Positions 6,473 to 12,946 of a DNA stretch of 52,434 nucleotides are shown here, piece by piece. A program made the translations under genes and the position numbers. The notes beneath the pieces were generated by a model, which was given only the letters and a program-made list of their open reading frames with translations, had not been told where the DNA came from and ran no database searches. Source of the DNA: a virus. The DNA lies in the IMG/VR virus record IMGVR_UViG_3300036791_000368, positions 1 through 52,434 of that record; one strand, written 5' to 3'. The stretch's first letter is position 1; each line of letters starts with the position of its first letter.

Positions 6473-6880
6473 GTGAACGTCGTTGCCTTGTTGATCATGG
6501 TCATGACAGGCATGACAGGTCATCAATCCCACCCGTTACCGGCACTCCCAACCACTACCACCACAGTAGCACCGACAACGACGTCGACCACGGCAGTTGC
6601 GACAACGACAACAACGTCGCCACCGTCGTCTCCGGTAGAGGTACCTGCATCAGTTATGCAGGCATGGGAGAAAGTTGCCATGTGCGAAGAAGGAGGTAAC
6701 TGGAACGTGAGAGGGTCCAAGTACTCAGGTGGACTCGGGATCTCAAACGTCAACTGGGTAGCATACGGAGGAACACAGTATGCATCTAACGCAGCGGACG
6801 CGACACCAGAAGAACAGGTGACCGTCGCTGAACGGATTCAAACCAGCCCGCCTGATCAGTACGGGTGCGCGAGCTGGTAA
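6473..6880 (+). CDS. Rpf-like secreted muralytic protein
   Basis: 135 aa, GTG start (a stop lies in frame just upstream; GGAG is 4 bases before). Residues 1-16 are hydrophobic, as in a signal peptide, followed by a Thr/Pro/Ser-rich linker to about residue 58. Then comes a resuscitation-promoting-factor/transglycosylase domain: WEKVAMCEEGGNWN, YSGGLGISNVNWVAYGG, and a closing Cys. The Glu in CEEGG corresponds to the catalytic Glu of Rpf (usually CESGG). Rpf enzymes cleave peptidoglycan glycan chains and are an actinobacterial speciality. Its place among early genes, not with the endolysin, is unusual. Confidence 0.85.
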   Translation: MNVVALLIMVMTGMTGHQSHPLPALPTTTTTVAPTTTSTTAVATTTTTSPPSSPVEVPASVMQAWEKVAMCEEGGNWNVRGSKYSGGLGISNVNWVAYGGTQYASNAADATPEEQVTVAERIQTSPPDQYGCASW

Positions 6881-6883
6881 GAA

Positions 6884-6969
6884 CTAGTCACGATCCACTA
6901 CGGGGTTGTGGTTGTGACTAGCAGTCGGTGTGTAGGGCCTGTGTTACTTATCCCTAGGAGCCAGGCCCT
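6884..6969 (+). promoter_or_regulatory. Two intergenic hairpins
   Basis: CTAGTCAC 6884-6891 pairs with GTGACTAG 6914-6921, with inner CCAC/GTGG pairing. AGGGCCTG 6934-6941 pairs with CAGGCCCT 6962-6969. Neither is followed by a T-run. They sit between the Rpf-like gene and the next ribosome site, and may be weak terminators or processing sites. Confidence 0.6.
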
Positions 6970-6997
6970 GCACCCGGCATCGGAGAGGAGGTGAAGA

Positions 6998-7171
6998 ATG
7001 GGTAAATGGTATGAGGACTACAGCAACATCGTGTTACTGGCACGATGGATGGTCGAGCACGGTCGTACAGCACAAAACGTAGCAGACATGGTTGAGAAGC
7101 CTTGGCACTGGTACGCTGAGTACGGAGCAGCTAAGTGGCAAGCACAACAGGAGGCCGCAGCTGCCAGTTGA
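6998..7171 (+). CDS. Hypothetical protein, 57 aa
   Basis: ATG 6998 directly after GAGAGGAGGTGAAGA, one of the best ribosome sites in the window. The product is helical, with many Trp, Tyr and Ala (MGKWYEDYSNIVLLARWM, WHWYAEYGAAKWQ). No family recognised. A ribosome site for the following gene lies in its last codons (ACAGGAGG). Confidence 0.75.
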   Translation: MGKWYEDYSNIVLLARWMVEHGRTAQNVADMVEKPWHWYAEYGAAKWQAQQEAAAAS

Positions 7172-7400
7172 ACGGTTTGGTAGAGAACCAGACTGGTGTC
7201 AAGTAAGAGGGACCAACAGTTGGCACCTGATTAACGCCAGAAGGCCTACAGTTCGCAGAACATTCATCACGGCTTGCGGAGTGGTAGTACCTGTCTCGGT
7301 GAAGCGGTACGACGTGTATTGGCCTTGGGAGATACCAAGTGCTTGTCGACACTGTAAGAAGGTCCTAGACAACTGGATGGAAGAGAGGATGAGCTCGTGA
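7161..7400 (+). CDS. Putative zinc-binding protein, about 79 aa
   Basis: The start is uncertain: AGGAGG at 7149-7154 is ideally spaced from CTG 7161, and no ATG, GTG or TTG is better. The product carries WCQVRGTNSWHLI, then TACG, then ACRHCKK: a C...H...C...C-x2-C arrangement typical of small actinobacterial zinc proteins whose core is H-L-x(n)-T-x-C-G. Its stop overlaps the GTG of the next gene. The function is unknown. Confidence 0.6.
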   Translation: MPVERFGREPDWCQVRGTNSWHLINARRPTVRRTFITACGVVVPVSVKRYDVYWPWEIPSACRHCKKVLDNWMEERMSS

Positions 7401-7693
7401 AGAAGAAGTACAAGAAGTACCTGAAGTGGTTCGCGAAGACCGAACTTGCTGAGATGGACCGTCTAAGTGTAATCGAGTTATTTGACATAGACGATCTCCA
7501 CGACTTCGCACGCGAGAAGGGATACAAGTACAGTCCAGACGACTTACTTTTTCACGGATGGTCGGTACAGAAAGTACTCGACTACGGGTTCACAGAAGAG
7601 GAGCTACTAACATCCTGTCGCTATCCTGAACTAGAAGAAGGACAGCTAGAGCTCCTTGAGCAAATGGTTGAGGGAACGAACGATGCCAACTAA
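7397..7693 (+). CDS. Hypothetical protein, 98 aa
   Basis: GTG 7397 overlaps the stop of the previous gene (GTGA), with GAGAGGATGAG upstream. A basic Lys-rich N-terminus is followed by an acidic, helical body with two repeated Leu/Glu-rich helices. No family recognised. The next gene starts inside its 3' end at 7683. Confidence 0.65.
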   Translation: MKKKYKKYLKWFAKTELAEMDRLSVIELFDIDDLHDFAREKGYKYSPDDLLFHGWSVQKVLDYGFTEEELLTSCRYPELEEGQLELLEQMVEGTNDAN

Positions 7694-8213
7694 GTATCAG
7701 GAGTACGAACAGGCGGTCCTAGACATGATGTGGAGCGAGTGTCAGCTGCATCCAGATGACGAAGATGAGTACGTCTGGATAGGAGGCCTGACTCGAAGGA
7801 TCCATGATCTTTTCCCTATCGGTGTGAATGCAGGCAGTATCTTAAAGGCGTTGAAAGACTCAGGTGCAATTCAAGAACTTAGCCGAGGCGGAGGACAAAC
7901 GCCGTCTGTCTACTGGTTACGTAGACGTAACCTTGCAGTCGACGACGACGGCCAACCTATAGAGGTCAAGGCGCATCCATACTCCGTATCCAAACAAGAG
8001 GCAGAGGCACAAAGTTATGCAGGGCTGAACTATCGACTACATAACCTAGAAAAGTTCCTGCCTATGTTGCTGGAGATCGCTACCGAACGTTCAGGTGCGC
8101 CATCGCCAGCCGAGCAGATCGCTGCAGCATTCGACGAGGCGGCTTCGGGTAGCATTAAGGATCAACTGCAGGCACTTCTGCCCGAAGAAAATAGCACACA
8201 AGAGGACACTTGA
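7683..8213 (+). CDS. Hypothetical protein, winged-helix-like N-terminus
   Basis: 176 aa; ATG 7683 overlaps the previous gene by 11 bases. Residues 1-85 (YEQAVLDMMW, GGLTRRIHDLF, GSILKALKDSGAIQEL, SVYWLRRR) have the helix-helix-strand pattern of winged-helix proteins such as replication or regulator modules. The second half contains a Leu-rich helix. The last residues (ENSTQEDT) and the stop are encoded by the upstream box and -35 region of promoter P9, the same trick as at 2415. Function not identified. Confidence 0.62.
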   Translation: MPTKYQEYEQAVLDMMWSECQLHPDDEDEYVWIGGLTRRIHDLFPIGVNAGSILKALKDSGAIQELSRGGGQTPSVYWLRRRNLAVDDDGQPIEVKAHPYSVSKQEAEAQSYAGLNYRLHNLEKFLPMLLEIATERSGAPSPAEQIAAAFDEAASGSIKDQLQALLPEENSTQEDT

Positions 8214-8239
8214 TTGTCATCTATGACATGCTATATAAT
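8210..8239 (+). promoter_or_regulatory. Early promoter P9
   Basis: TTGATT 8210-8215, 18 bp, TATAAT 8234-8239; upstream box AATAGCACA at about 8190-8198, within the preceding gene. Drives the genes 8271-9910. Confidence 0.87.
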
Positions 8240-8270
8240 ATAAGTATGATCAAAGAGAAAGGATACAACA

Positions 8271-8450
8271 TTGGTATACATAACTAATGCGGAGGTGGCG
8301 GAGCACGACGTCAAGGAGTTCCTCGAGAAGGAACTGCCTGAGAAGTGCGGCGTCGAACACACGCACATCGAAGACAACCTCGCCACTGTGTTGATGACAG
8401 ACGGGAGTAGGCTGGTTGTCATGCTTCACACTAGTGGCCCAGAACTATGA
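8271..8450 (+). CDS. Small acidic protein with TTG start, 59 aa
   Basis: Open frame TTG 8271 to TGA 8450, first gene behind P9, with GAGAAAGGA 6-14 bases upstream. Its stop overlaps the ATG of the next gene (ATGA), as in most of this operon. The product is a compact alpha/beta-looking protein (ITNAEVAEHDVKEFLEKE, TVLMTDGSRLVVML) with one Cys. Without it the P9 transcript would start with an untranslated leader of about 200 bases. No family recognised. Confidence 0.65.
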   Translation: MVYITNAEVAEHDVKEFLEKELPEKCGVEHTHIEDNLATVLMTDGSRLVVMLHTSGPEL

Positions 8451-8641
8451 TCAAGTGGCAAGAAGTAACTGAGGGGACGGCGAACCTAGAACAAGTCCTC
8501 AAGGAGGTTAGTCTCGTACTGACACCCTACCAGTTCGTAGTACTGAACGAAGTCATTCGTGAGTATACCCACGACAAGGGTTGCGACTCTCGAATCTATG
8601 AGGTGCTCAAGAACATTCAGTTCGACTTCGTGAAGAAATGA
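8447..8641 (+). CDS. Hypothetical protein, 64 aa
   Basis: ATG 8447 overlaps the stop of the gene before (ATGA) and its own stop overlaps the ATG at 8638. Helical protein with a hydrophobic core (LEQVLKEVSLVLTPYQFVVL). Unknown function; it belongs to a chain of six overlapping small genes. Confidence 0.65.
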   Translation: MIKWQEVTEGTANLEQVLKEVSLVLTPYQFVVLNEVIREYTHDKGCDSRIYEVLKNIQFDFVKK

Positions 8642-8859
8642 ACGCTGACATGACAGTAGCAGAGGCCACGCTCGTCTGGAACAACCTCAATAGCATGACT
8701 GAGGAAGACTTCGGAGGCTCTTACCCCATCGAGGTAATCGAGCAGGTATGTGAGGCAGCCTGCGTACTAGGTTTAATGTGCAAGTCGTCTATTGACGGTG
8801 AGGTAAACTATAGCCTCACGGAGAAAGGCCGGAACAGAAAACGAGGTGAAGATGCATAA
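8638..8859 (+). CDS. Hypothetical protein, winged-helix-like, 73 aa
   Basis: ATG 8638 in an ATGA overlap. The pattern PIEVIEQVCEAACVLGLM followed by GEVNYSLTEKGRNRK ends like many winged-helix domains (strand, turn, then LTEKG). It could be a small DNA-binding protein, but the fold call is by eye only. It overlaps the next gene by eight bases. Confidence 0.6.
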   Translation: MNADMTVAEATLVWNNLNSMTEEDFGGSYPIEVIEQVCEAACVLGLMCKSSIDGEVNYSLTEKGRNRKRGEDA

Positions 8860-9055
8860 GATCCAAACAATGGCGTGTCCCATGTGTGACGAGCAACCAA
8901 CCGTCGAGCTAACGGACGAGGAGTACGAAGCACTGAAATCAGGTACACTGATCCAGAAAGCGATGCCTACACGGTCAGCAGACTTCCGCGAGAAGTTCCT
9001 CTCGGGCTACTGCGGTAAGTGTTGGGACATTGTCTTCCCGCCAGAGGAGGAGTAA
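8852..9055 (+). CDS. Zinc-ribbon protein, 67 aa
   Basis: ATG 8852 chosen over GTG 8846 because GAGG at 8843-8846 is well spaced from the ATG. Two Cys pairs, CPMC near the N-terminus and CGKC near the C-terminus, flank an acidic helix: a classic small zinc ribbon. Probably binds nucleic acid or a host protein. Its TAA overlaps the next ATG. Confidence 0.7.
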   Translation: MHKIQTMACPMCDEQPTVELTDEEYEALKSGTLIQKAMPTRSADFREKFLSGYCGKCWDIVFPPEEE

Positions 9056-9228
9056 TGGACGTACGAGACTTTTTCAAGTGCCAAGCGAGCATAGACAGAG
9101 GCGAGAAGTGTCTATCGTGTGAGGCTGACTGGCAAGAGGTGCCGGGAGAGTCGGGACGTTCTCTATTCCATACTGAAGACTGTGCGTACCTAGCCGCAGA
9201 GCGAGTGAGTCAGGAGTATGATGTCTGA
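9055..9228 (+). CDS. Cys/His zinc-binding-like protein, 57 aa
   Basis: ATG 9055 in a TAATG overlap, after GAGGAGGAG. Contains CQAS, CLSC, H and DC in the order C...C-x2-C...H...C, compatible with one zinc site. Small and acidic. Followed at once by the PolX-like gene, whose start lies inside its 3' end. No family recognised. Confidence 0.65.
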   Translation: MDVRDFFKCQASIDRGEKCLSCEADWQEVPGESGRSLFHTEDCAYLAAERVSQEYDV

Positions 9229-9910
9229 TCGTCGATTCATGCCCGACAAAGTACGCAGACCTCGAGACGAAATGGTACTGGCGGTCGCACAACTTGAAAT
9301 AGCTGGACTGACAGTAGCTGGTAGTTGGAGACGACAGAAGGACACAATAGGCGACCTCGACATACTTGTACCGAACGTCTATAACATGGTGACAGCGGTA
9401 CATACTGCACAACTGTTCTTCGGCTACGAGGAGATCCGCGGCGGTGCTATGAAGTCAGAAGGCATAGCGACGTACAAAGATGCACCACTCCTCCTGAACT
9501 TCTGGTACGTACCAAATGAACTTGCCTGGGCGGGCATGTTATTGTTCGCCACAGGGCCACACGATCTGAACATCATGATGCGTGCGAAGGCCAAAGCACA
9601 AGGCAAAACACTTTCGCAGTACGGACTTTTCCAAGACGATGTTCAACTCGACAACGGCCTTGAGGAGGACCAAATCTTCGACCTCCTCGGCATTGTCTAC
9701 CTTACCCCTGTGGAGCGTGAGACGTGGCGGGACTATTTGATCAGGACGCCGAGCCCGAATATCGAGGTACAAGTCCCGAGCTCGGATGGAGTACACGCCT
9801 ATACCGTCACGCTGAAAGACGGGAAAGGTTTCGACTGTACTTGCAAAGGGTTCGCCTACAGGAACTCCTGCCGCCATCTCCGGGAAGCCGAGGAGCTTGG
9901 CAATGGATAA
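9221..9910 (+). CDS. PolX-like nucleotidyltransferase fused to a SWIM zinc finger
   Basis: 229 aa; ATG 9221 (or the adjacent 9218) after CAGGAG. Residues 33-50 read AGSWRRQKDTIGDLDILV, the palm signature of family X DNA polymerases (G-S-x-R-R...G-D-x-D-I). FGYEEIRGG, then FATGPHDLNIMMRAKAKAQG and YGLF follow in the order found in the bacterial PolX palm and thumb; the N-terminal 8 kDa and fingers domains and the PHP domain are missing. Near residue 93, where PolX has the third catalytic Asp (VDLRVV), this protein has Asn (LNFWYV). The last 35 residues form a SWIM finger, CTC...CRH. Probably acts in DNA repair or end processing, or binds DNA without catalysis. Confidence 0.8.
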   Translation: MSDRRFMPDKVRRPRDEMVLAVAQLEIAGLTVAGSWRRQKDTIGDLDILVPNVYNMVTAVHTAQLFFGYEEIRGGAMKSEGIATYKDAPLLLNFWYVPNELAWAGMLLFATGPHDLNIMMRAKAKAQGKTLSQYGLFQDDVQLDNGLEEDQIFDLLGIVYLTPVERETWRDYLIRTPSPNIEVQVPSSDGVHAYTVTLKDGKGFDCTCKGFAYRNSCRHLREAEELGNG

Positions 9911-10025
9911 AGGACTGGTGGTGGAAGCATACCCACGACCCGTACGATTGGATGGAGGAGTGCCCAGAGCTGGTACCTCCACCACGCCTTGTACACAGTA
10001 CCAAACATTCCAAATAGCACCCTAG
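9903..10025 (+). CDS. Doubtful small ORF, 40 aa
   Basis: ATG 9903 has GAGGAG about eight bases upstream and reads to a TAG that is part of the -35 box of promoter P10. In another frame, codons up to TAG 10015-10017 give a more protein-like Trp-rich sequence (DWWWKHTHDPYDWMEE) but without a clear start. One of the two may be a real gene; I cannot decide. Confidence 0.25.
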   Translation: MDKGLVVEAYPRPVRLDGGVPRAGTSTTPCTQYQTFQIAP

Positions 10026-10052
10026 ATTTTCCATATGGAGCTGCTATATAAT
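10023..10052 (+). promoter_or_regulatory. Early promoter P10
   Basis: -35 TAGATT 10023-10028, 18 bp, -10 TATAAT 10047-10052. The AATAGCACC box at 10014-10022 lies closer to the -35 than in other copies. Drives the gene at 10087. Confidence 0.83.
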
Positions 10053-10086
10053 AGTAGTAATAACAAAGAGAAAGGAGGTGAATATA

Positions 10087-10461
10087 ATGACCAACACAGC
10101 AGACGGCATGGAGGAAGTTCATGCAGAAGACCTGGACGATGACGAAGAGGGTGGACCAAAGCCCGCTTCGATCGGACGGAACTTCCAGGAGCTTCCCGAG
10201 GGCTACCTGACGCTCGTGGGTTTTGCGAAGTACCTGCAGAAGCCACGCTCCCAGGGTGGACGGTACGTGATCGTAAAGCCGCAGGTGCTTTACAGCACGG
10301 CCAAGAACACCAAGTCGTTCCCTGTTGAGACTCATGTTGATGGTCGACAGATCATCAACGTCGAGAAGGGTCTCGAGTGGTGGGACGAGAAGGAGCAGCG
10401 CAAGGCCGACCGCGCCGCCGAACAGGCTTCGCAGCCAGAGCCTGAAGAGGAAGCCGGTTAG
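10087..10461 (+). CDS. Putative winged-helix-like protein C
   Basis: 124 aa; ATG 10087 after AAAGGAGGTGA. Acidic N-terminus, then GYLTLVGFAKYL, VKPQVLYS, a wing-like DGRQIINVEKGLEWW and a charged C-terminal helix. The order helix / PQ-hydrophobic-Y helix / wing / helix ending in Trp matches the products at 2482 and 5787, so the three look like distant paralogues of excisionase-like DNA-binding proteins. Each lies just behind a promoter of the same family. Confidence 0.55.
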   Translation: MTNTADGMEEVHAEDLDDDEEGGPKPASIGRNFQELPEGYLTLVGFAKYLQKPRSQGGRYVIVKPQVLYSTAKNTKSFPVETHVDGRQIINVEKGLEWWDEKEQRKADRAAEQASQPEPEEEAG

Positions 10462-10548
10462 TGAGGCGAGGGGAACCAGTGGAAAAGGTTCCCCTCCTCA
10501 CTTGGGTGCTCCAGTGGATGTAACCGGCGCTGGAGCACCCTAGTGAGG
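10461..10548 (+). promoter_or_regulatory. Overlapping alternative hairpins
   Basis: GTGAGGCGAGGGGAACC at 10461-10477 pairs with 10487-10501 (two-base bulge). CCTCAC at 10496-10501, the end of that stem, can instead pair with GTGAGG at 10543-10548 as the base of a second hairpin whose core is GGGTGCTCCAG 10504-10514 with CTGGAGCACCC 10530-10540. The hairpins lie just before the ribosome site at 10553-10561. Same design as at 26-113 and 2820-2900. Confidence 0.75.
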
Positions 10549-10564
10549 ACGAGAGGAGGTGAAC

Positions 10565-10756
10565 ATGAAGAATGGAGAGTTGATCGCACTGTTGAGTGAT
10601 TGGGATGTCGACCTAGAAGTCGAGATCGAAATCGTCAACGAGACTGACTTTGACGTAGATGACGGCGACACACTTAACATAGTCAAAGATCAGACGGGAG
10701 TCAAGTACAACAAACTCTACATCGTCGCCGAAGCAACAGATCCAGACAACGACTAA
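10565..10756 (+). CDS. Acidic hypothetical protein, 63 aa
   Basis: ATG 10565 after GAGAGGAGGTGA. Extremely acidic (DVDLEVEIEIV, DFDVDDGD), ending in a beta-like stretch NKLYIVAEA. Very acidic phage miniproteins are sometimes DNA mimics; no direct evidence here. Its ribosome site is preceded by the paired hairpins. Confidence 0.68.
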   Translation: MKNGELIALLSDWDVDLEVEIEIVNETDFDVDDGDTLNIVKDQTGVKYNKLYIVAEATDPDND

Positions 10757-10775
10757 CGGGAAACGGAAAGGGACA

Positions 10776-11015
10776 ATGGCTGCAAAAACTGAACAAACCA
10801 AAGGGAAGAAAGTAACCTGCGACATCTGCAATAAGCAGTTCGTCGAAGGCTACATCGGAACCCACAAGCGAAGGCAACACGGAGTAGCCGGAGGACAATC
10901 CGGCATAGTACGAAACGGAAACAAGTCCACGTTCACAGACTTCAAACGAGTCAAGGATATGATCTTGTTGGAGGACAGCAAAGGTCAAATGTGGATCGCG
11001 GAGCGAATCAAGTGA
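10776..11015 (+). CDS. C2H2 zinc-finger protein, 79 aa
   Basis: ATG 10776, ribosome site GGAAAGGG. Basic N-terminus, then CDICNKQFVEGYIGTHKRRQH, a textbook C2H2 finger (C-x2-C-x12-H-x4-H) of the kind rare in bacteria but known in Ros/MucR-type and phage proteins. Residues 40-79 are a further beta-rich basic tail. Probably a sequence-specific DNA-binding protein. Its stop overlaps the GTG of the next gene. Confidence 0.75.
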   Translation: MAAKTEQTKGKKVTCDICNKQFVEGYIGTHKRRQHGVAGGQSGIVRNGNKSTFTDFKRVKDMILLEDSKGQMWIAERIK

Positions 11016-11344
11016 GGGGCGACGCGCAGGAGAAACTTGAGATACACGAACTGACGGACAAGTTCCTCACATGTAGGATGCTTGGACACTCGTGGGATGA
11101 CAACCCTCATGGGGAAGTCGACAGCGAGTTGTTCAGAGTGAGTCACGGAGCAGTAGCACTACGGTGCGTACGGTGTCGGACAGAGCGGTTCGATTACCTG
11201 GACAACACAATGCAAGTGTTCCAACGGTACTACAAGTACCCAAAACGATACACCACAATCCCAGGCTACACGCGACCTGACGTGCGCACTGAGATGCTGA
11301 GTCGGTCGCTACTGATCAGACGGAGGCGCAACGGTAAACGATGA
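11012..11344 (+). CDS. Putative zinc-binding protein, 110 aa
   Basis: GTG 11012 overlaps the previous stop. It contains FLTCRMLGHSWD, then ALRCVRCRTERFDYLD, a C...GH-x-W...C-x2-C layout that recurs in many actinophage proteins of unknown role. The C-terminus is strongly basic (RRRRNGKR). Probably nucleic-acid binding. Confidence 0.65.
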   Translation: MRGDAQEKLEIHELTDKFLTCRMLGHSWDDNPHGEVDSELFRVSHGAVALRCVRCRTERFDYLDNTMQVFQRYYKYPKRYTTIPGYTRPDVRTEMLSRSLLIRRRRNGKR

Positions 11345-11556
11345 AGATTGACTTCGTATCTAACTTCTTAGGCGAAGCGATCGTGTGGAGAACAGAAAGC
11401 CAAAGTAGGCCAGGCATGTTCCACTACACGTCCAAGCTTCGAGCAGGTGGCATAGTCTGCTCCTGTGAGGGGTGGCAGTACAACGGTTACTGCAAGCACA
11501 TGGAGAACCTTCCTGCGGAGAAGGTTGAAGCGGCCATGAAGGCTTGGCATGATTGA
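11341..11556 (+). CDS. SWIM zinc-finger protein, 71 aa
   Basis: ATG 11341 in an ATGA overlap. After a short beta segment, residues 40-52 read CSCEGWQYNGYCKH, a C-x-C-x8-C-x-H SWIM motif, followed by one helix. SWIM fingers bind DNA or proteins and are often fused to SNF2 helicases in bacteria. The gene sits directly before, and overlaps, an SNF2-type helicase, so the two probably work together, as a split version of the usual fusion. Confidence 0.78.
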   Translation: MKIDFVSNFLGEAIVWRTESQSRPGMFHYTSKLRAGGIVCSCEGWQYNGYCKHMENLPAEKVEAAMKAWHD

Positions 11557-12901
11557 ACTCTTCCCTTTCCAGAAGGAGGATGTCGAGTACCTCGACGGTA
11601 AGGTGAGCGCACTCATCGCCAATGAAATGGGAACAGGAAAGACCTACGAGGCGATCGCTAGAGACCAAAGGTTCCGTAACGGTCGACCAGGAGCTACGTT
11701 AGTAATAGCACCACTCACTATCCTCGAGGACGTCTGGAAGAAACACTTCGAAGAGCTGACCGACCTCAAGGTTGTCGCTCTGGATCCGAAAGACCGAAAG
11801 CGCTCGTGGGCTTACTGGCACGCGATTGCCGGCGACGTGTTTATCGTTCACTGGGAAGCTCTGAGACTGATGCCTGAGTTGCAGGAGGTACAGTGGCTCC
11901 ACGTGATCGCTGATGAGGTCCACAGGGCTAAGAATCGAAAGGCGCAACAGACTAAGGCCCTGAAGACGATTAAGCGTGTCAGGTATAAGACAGCAATGTC
12001 AGGTACCCCTGTTGTCAATAGACCAGACGAGATGTGGAGCATCCTGAACTGGCTGTACCCAAAGACCTATACTTCGTACTGGCGCTTCTTCAATAGGTAC
12101 GTTGCGACCGAGACTAAGTACTTCCGAGGACGTACAGTACGAGTGATAACAGGTCCAAAGAATCTAGAAGCCATGCACGAGGAGCTCGAACCATTCTACG
12201 TCAGGCGTCGCAAAGAGGAAGTGCTTCCTGACTTACCAGATAAGTACTACACCGAGATCAAAGTCGACTTAACACCAACGCAGCGTCGAGCATACGATAC
12301 AATGCGGAAGGAGATGATAGCCTGGATCGGTAACCAGGAGCAAGAAGTCTTAGCAGCCCCTGTGGTGATAGCACAGCTCATCCGGTTGCAGCAGTTCGCC
12401 GTCGCCTTCGCAGAGTACGACGGAGACCATATCAGGTTATCAGAACCAAGTTCCAAGCTCGACGCACTCATGGAGGTCTTAGATGAATCGGAAGAGTCGA
12501 TTGTGGTCTTCAGTCGATTCAAGCAACTTGTCAACCTTGCATCGCGACGTCTCGATTCGGCGTCCATTTCGTATGTTACCCTTACAGGTGATACGGGTCA
12601 AGCCGTACGCAGGCTCAACGTCGACCGGTTCCAGAAGGGTGACGTACGCGTTTTCGTTGGGACTCTCGGAGCTGGCGGTATCGGTATCACACTCACGCGA
12701 GCAAGTACGGTATGCTTTCTCGATCGTGATTGGTCACCGGCCCTTAACCTCCAAGCGGAAGACCGACTCCACCGAATCGGACAAACCAACGCCGTTCAAG
12801 TCATCGACATCGTAGCACGCAATACGGTTGATGCAGGTAAGAAACAAATGCTTGAACTGAAGAAGAGTTGGATTCGAGCCATCTTAGGCGATCCAAAATA
12901 G
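11549..12901 (+). CDS. SNF2-type DNA helicase/translocase
   Basis: 450 aa; ATG 11549 overlaps the SWIM gene. Motif I is MGTGKT (residues 27-32); motif II is ADEVH; motif III is AMSGTP; the second RecA domain has VVFSRF, GAGGIGITLTRAS and the arginine-finger region QAEDRLHRIGQT typical of SNF2 enzymes. All catalytic motifs are intact. It probably remodels or translocates on DNA in replication or repair. Its stop TAG is part of the AATAGCACC box of promoter P11. Confidence 0.93.
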   Translation: MIELFPFQKEDVEYLDGKVSALIANEMGTGKTYEAIARDQRFRNGRPGATLVIAPLTILEDVWKKHFEELTDLKVVALDPKDRKRSWAYWHAIAGDVFIVHWEALRLMPELQEVQWLHVIADEVHRAKNRKAQQTKALKTIKRVRYKTAMSGTPVVNRPDEMWSILNWLYPKTYTSYWRFFNRYVATETKYFRGRTVRVITGPKNLEAMHEELEPFYVRRRKEEVLPDLPDKYYTEIKVDLTPTQRRAYDTMRKEMIAWIGNQEQEVLAAPVVIAQLIRLQQFAVAFAEYDGDHIRLSEPSSKLDALMEVLDESEESIVVFSRFKQLVNLASRRLDSASISYVTLTGDTGQAVRRLNVDRFQKGDVRVFVGTLGAGGIGITLTRASTVCFLDRDWSPALNLQAEDRLHRIGQTNAVQVIDIVARNTVDAGKKQMLELKKSWIRAILGDPK

Positions 12902-12916
12902 CACCCAAATGAACCC

Positions 12917-12946
12917 TTGATTTTCCCCTATGTTCCCATATATAAT
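12917..12946 (+). promoter_or_regulatory. Early promoter P11
   Basis: TTGATT 12917-12922, 18 bp, TATAAT 12941-12946; AATAGCACC at 12898-12906. The expected transcript starts in a hairpin: GTATAAAAG 12952-12960 pairs with CTTTTATAC 12967-12975, so the mRNA 5' end would be structured. Confidence 0.87.

Noticed and set aside
6403-6699. Open frame of 98 codons over the start of the Rpf-like gene
   Set aside because: It overlaps the Rpf-like gene in another frame, has low-complexity translation and begins inside the promoter region; the Rpf frame shows a known domain.
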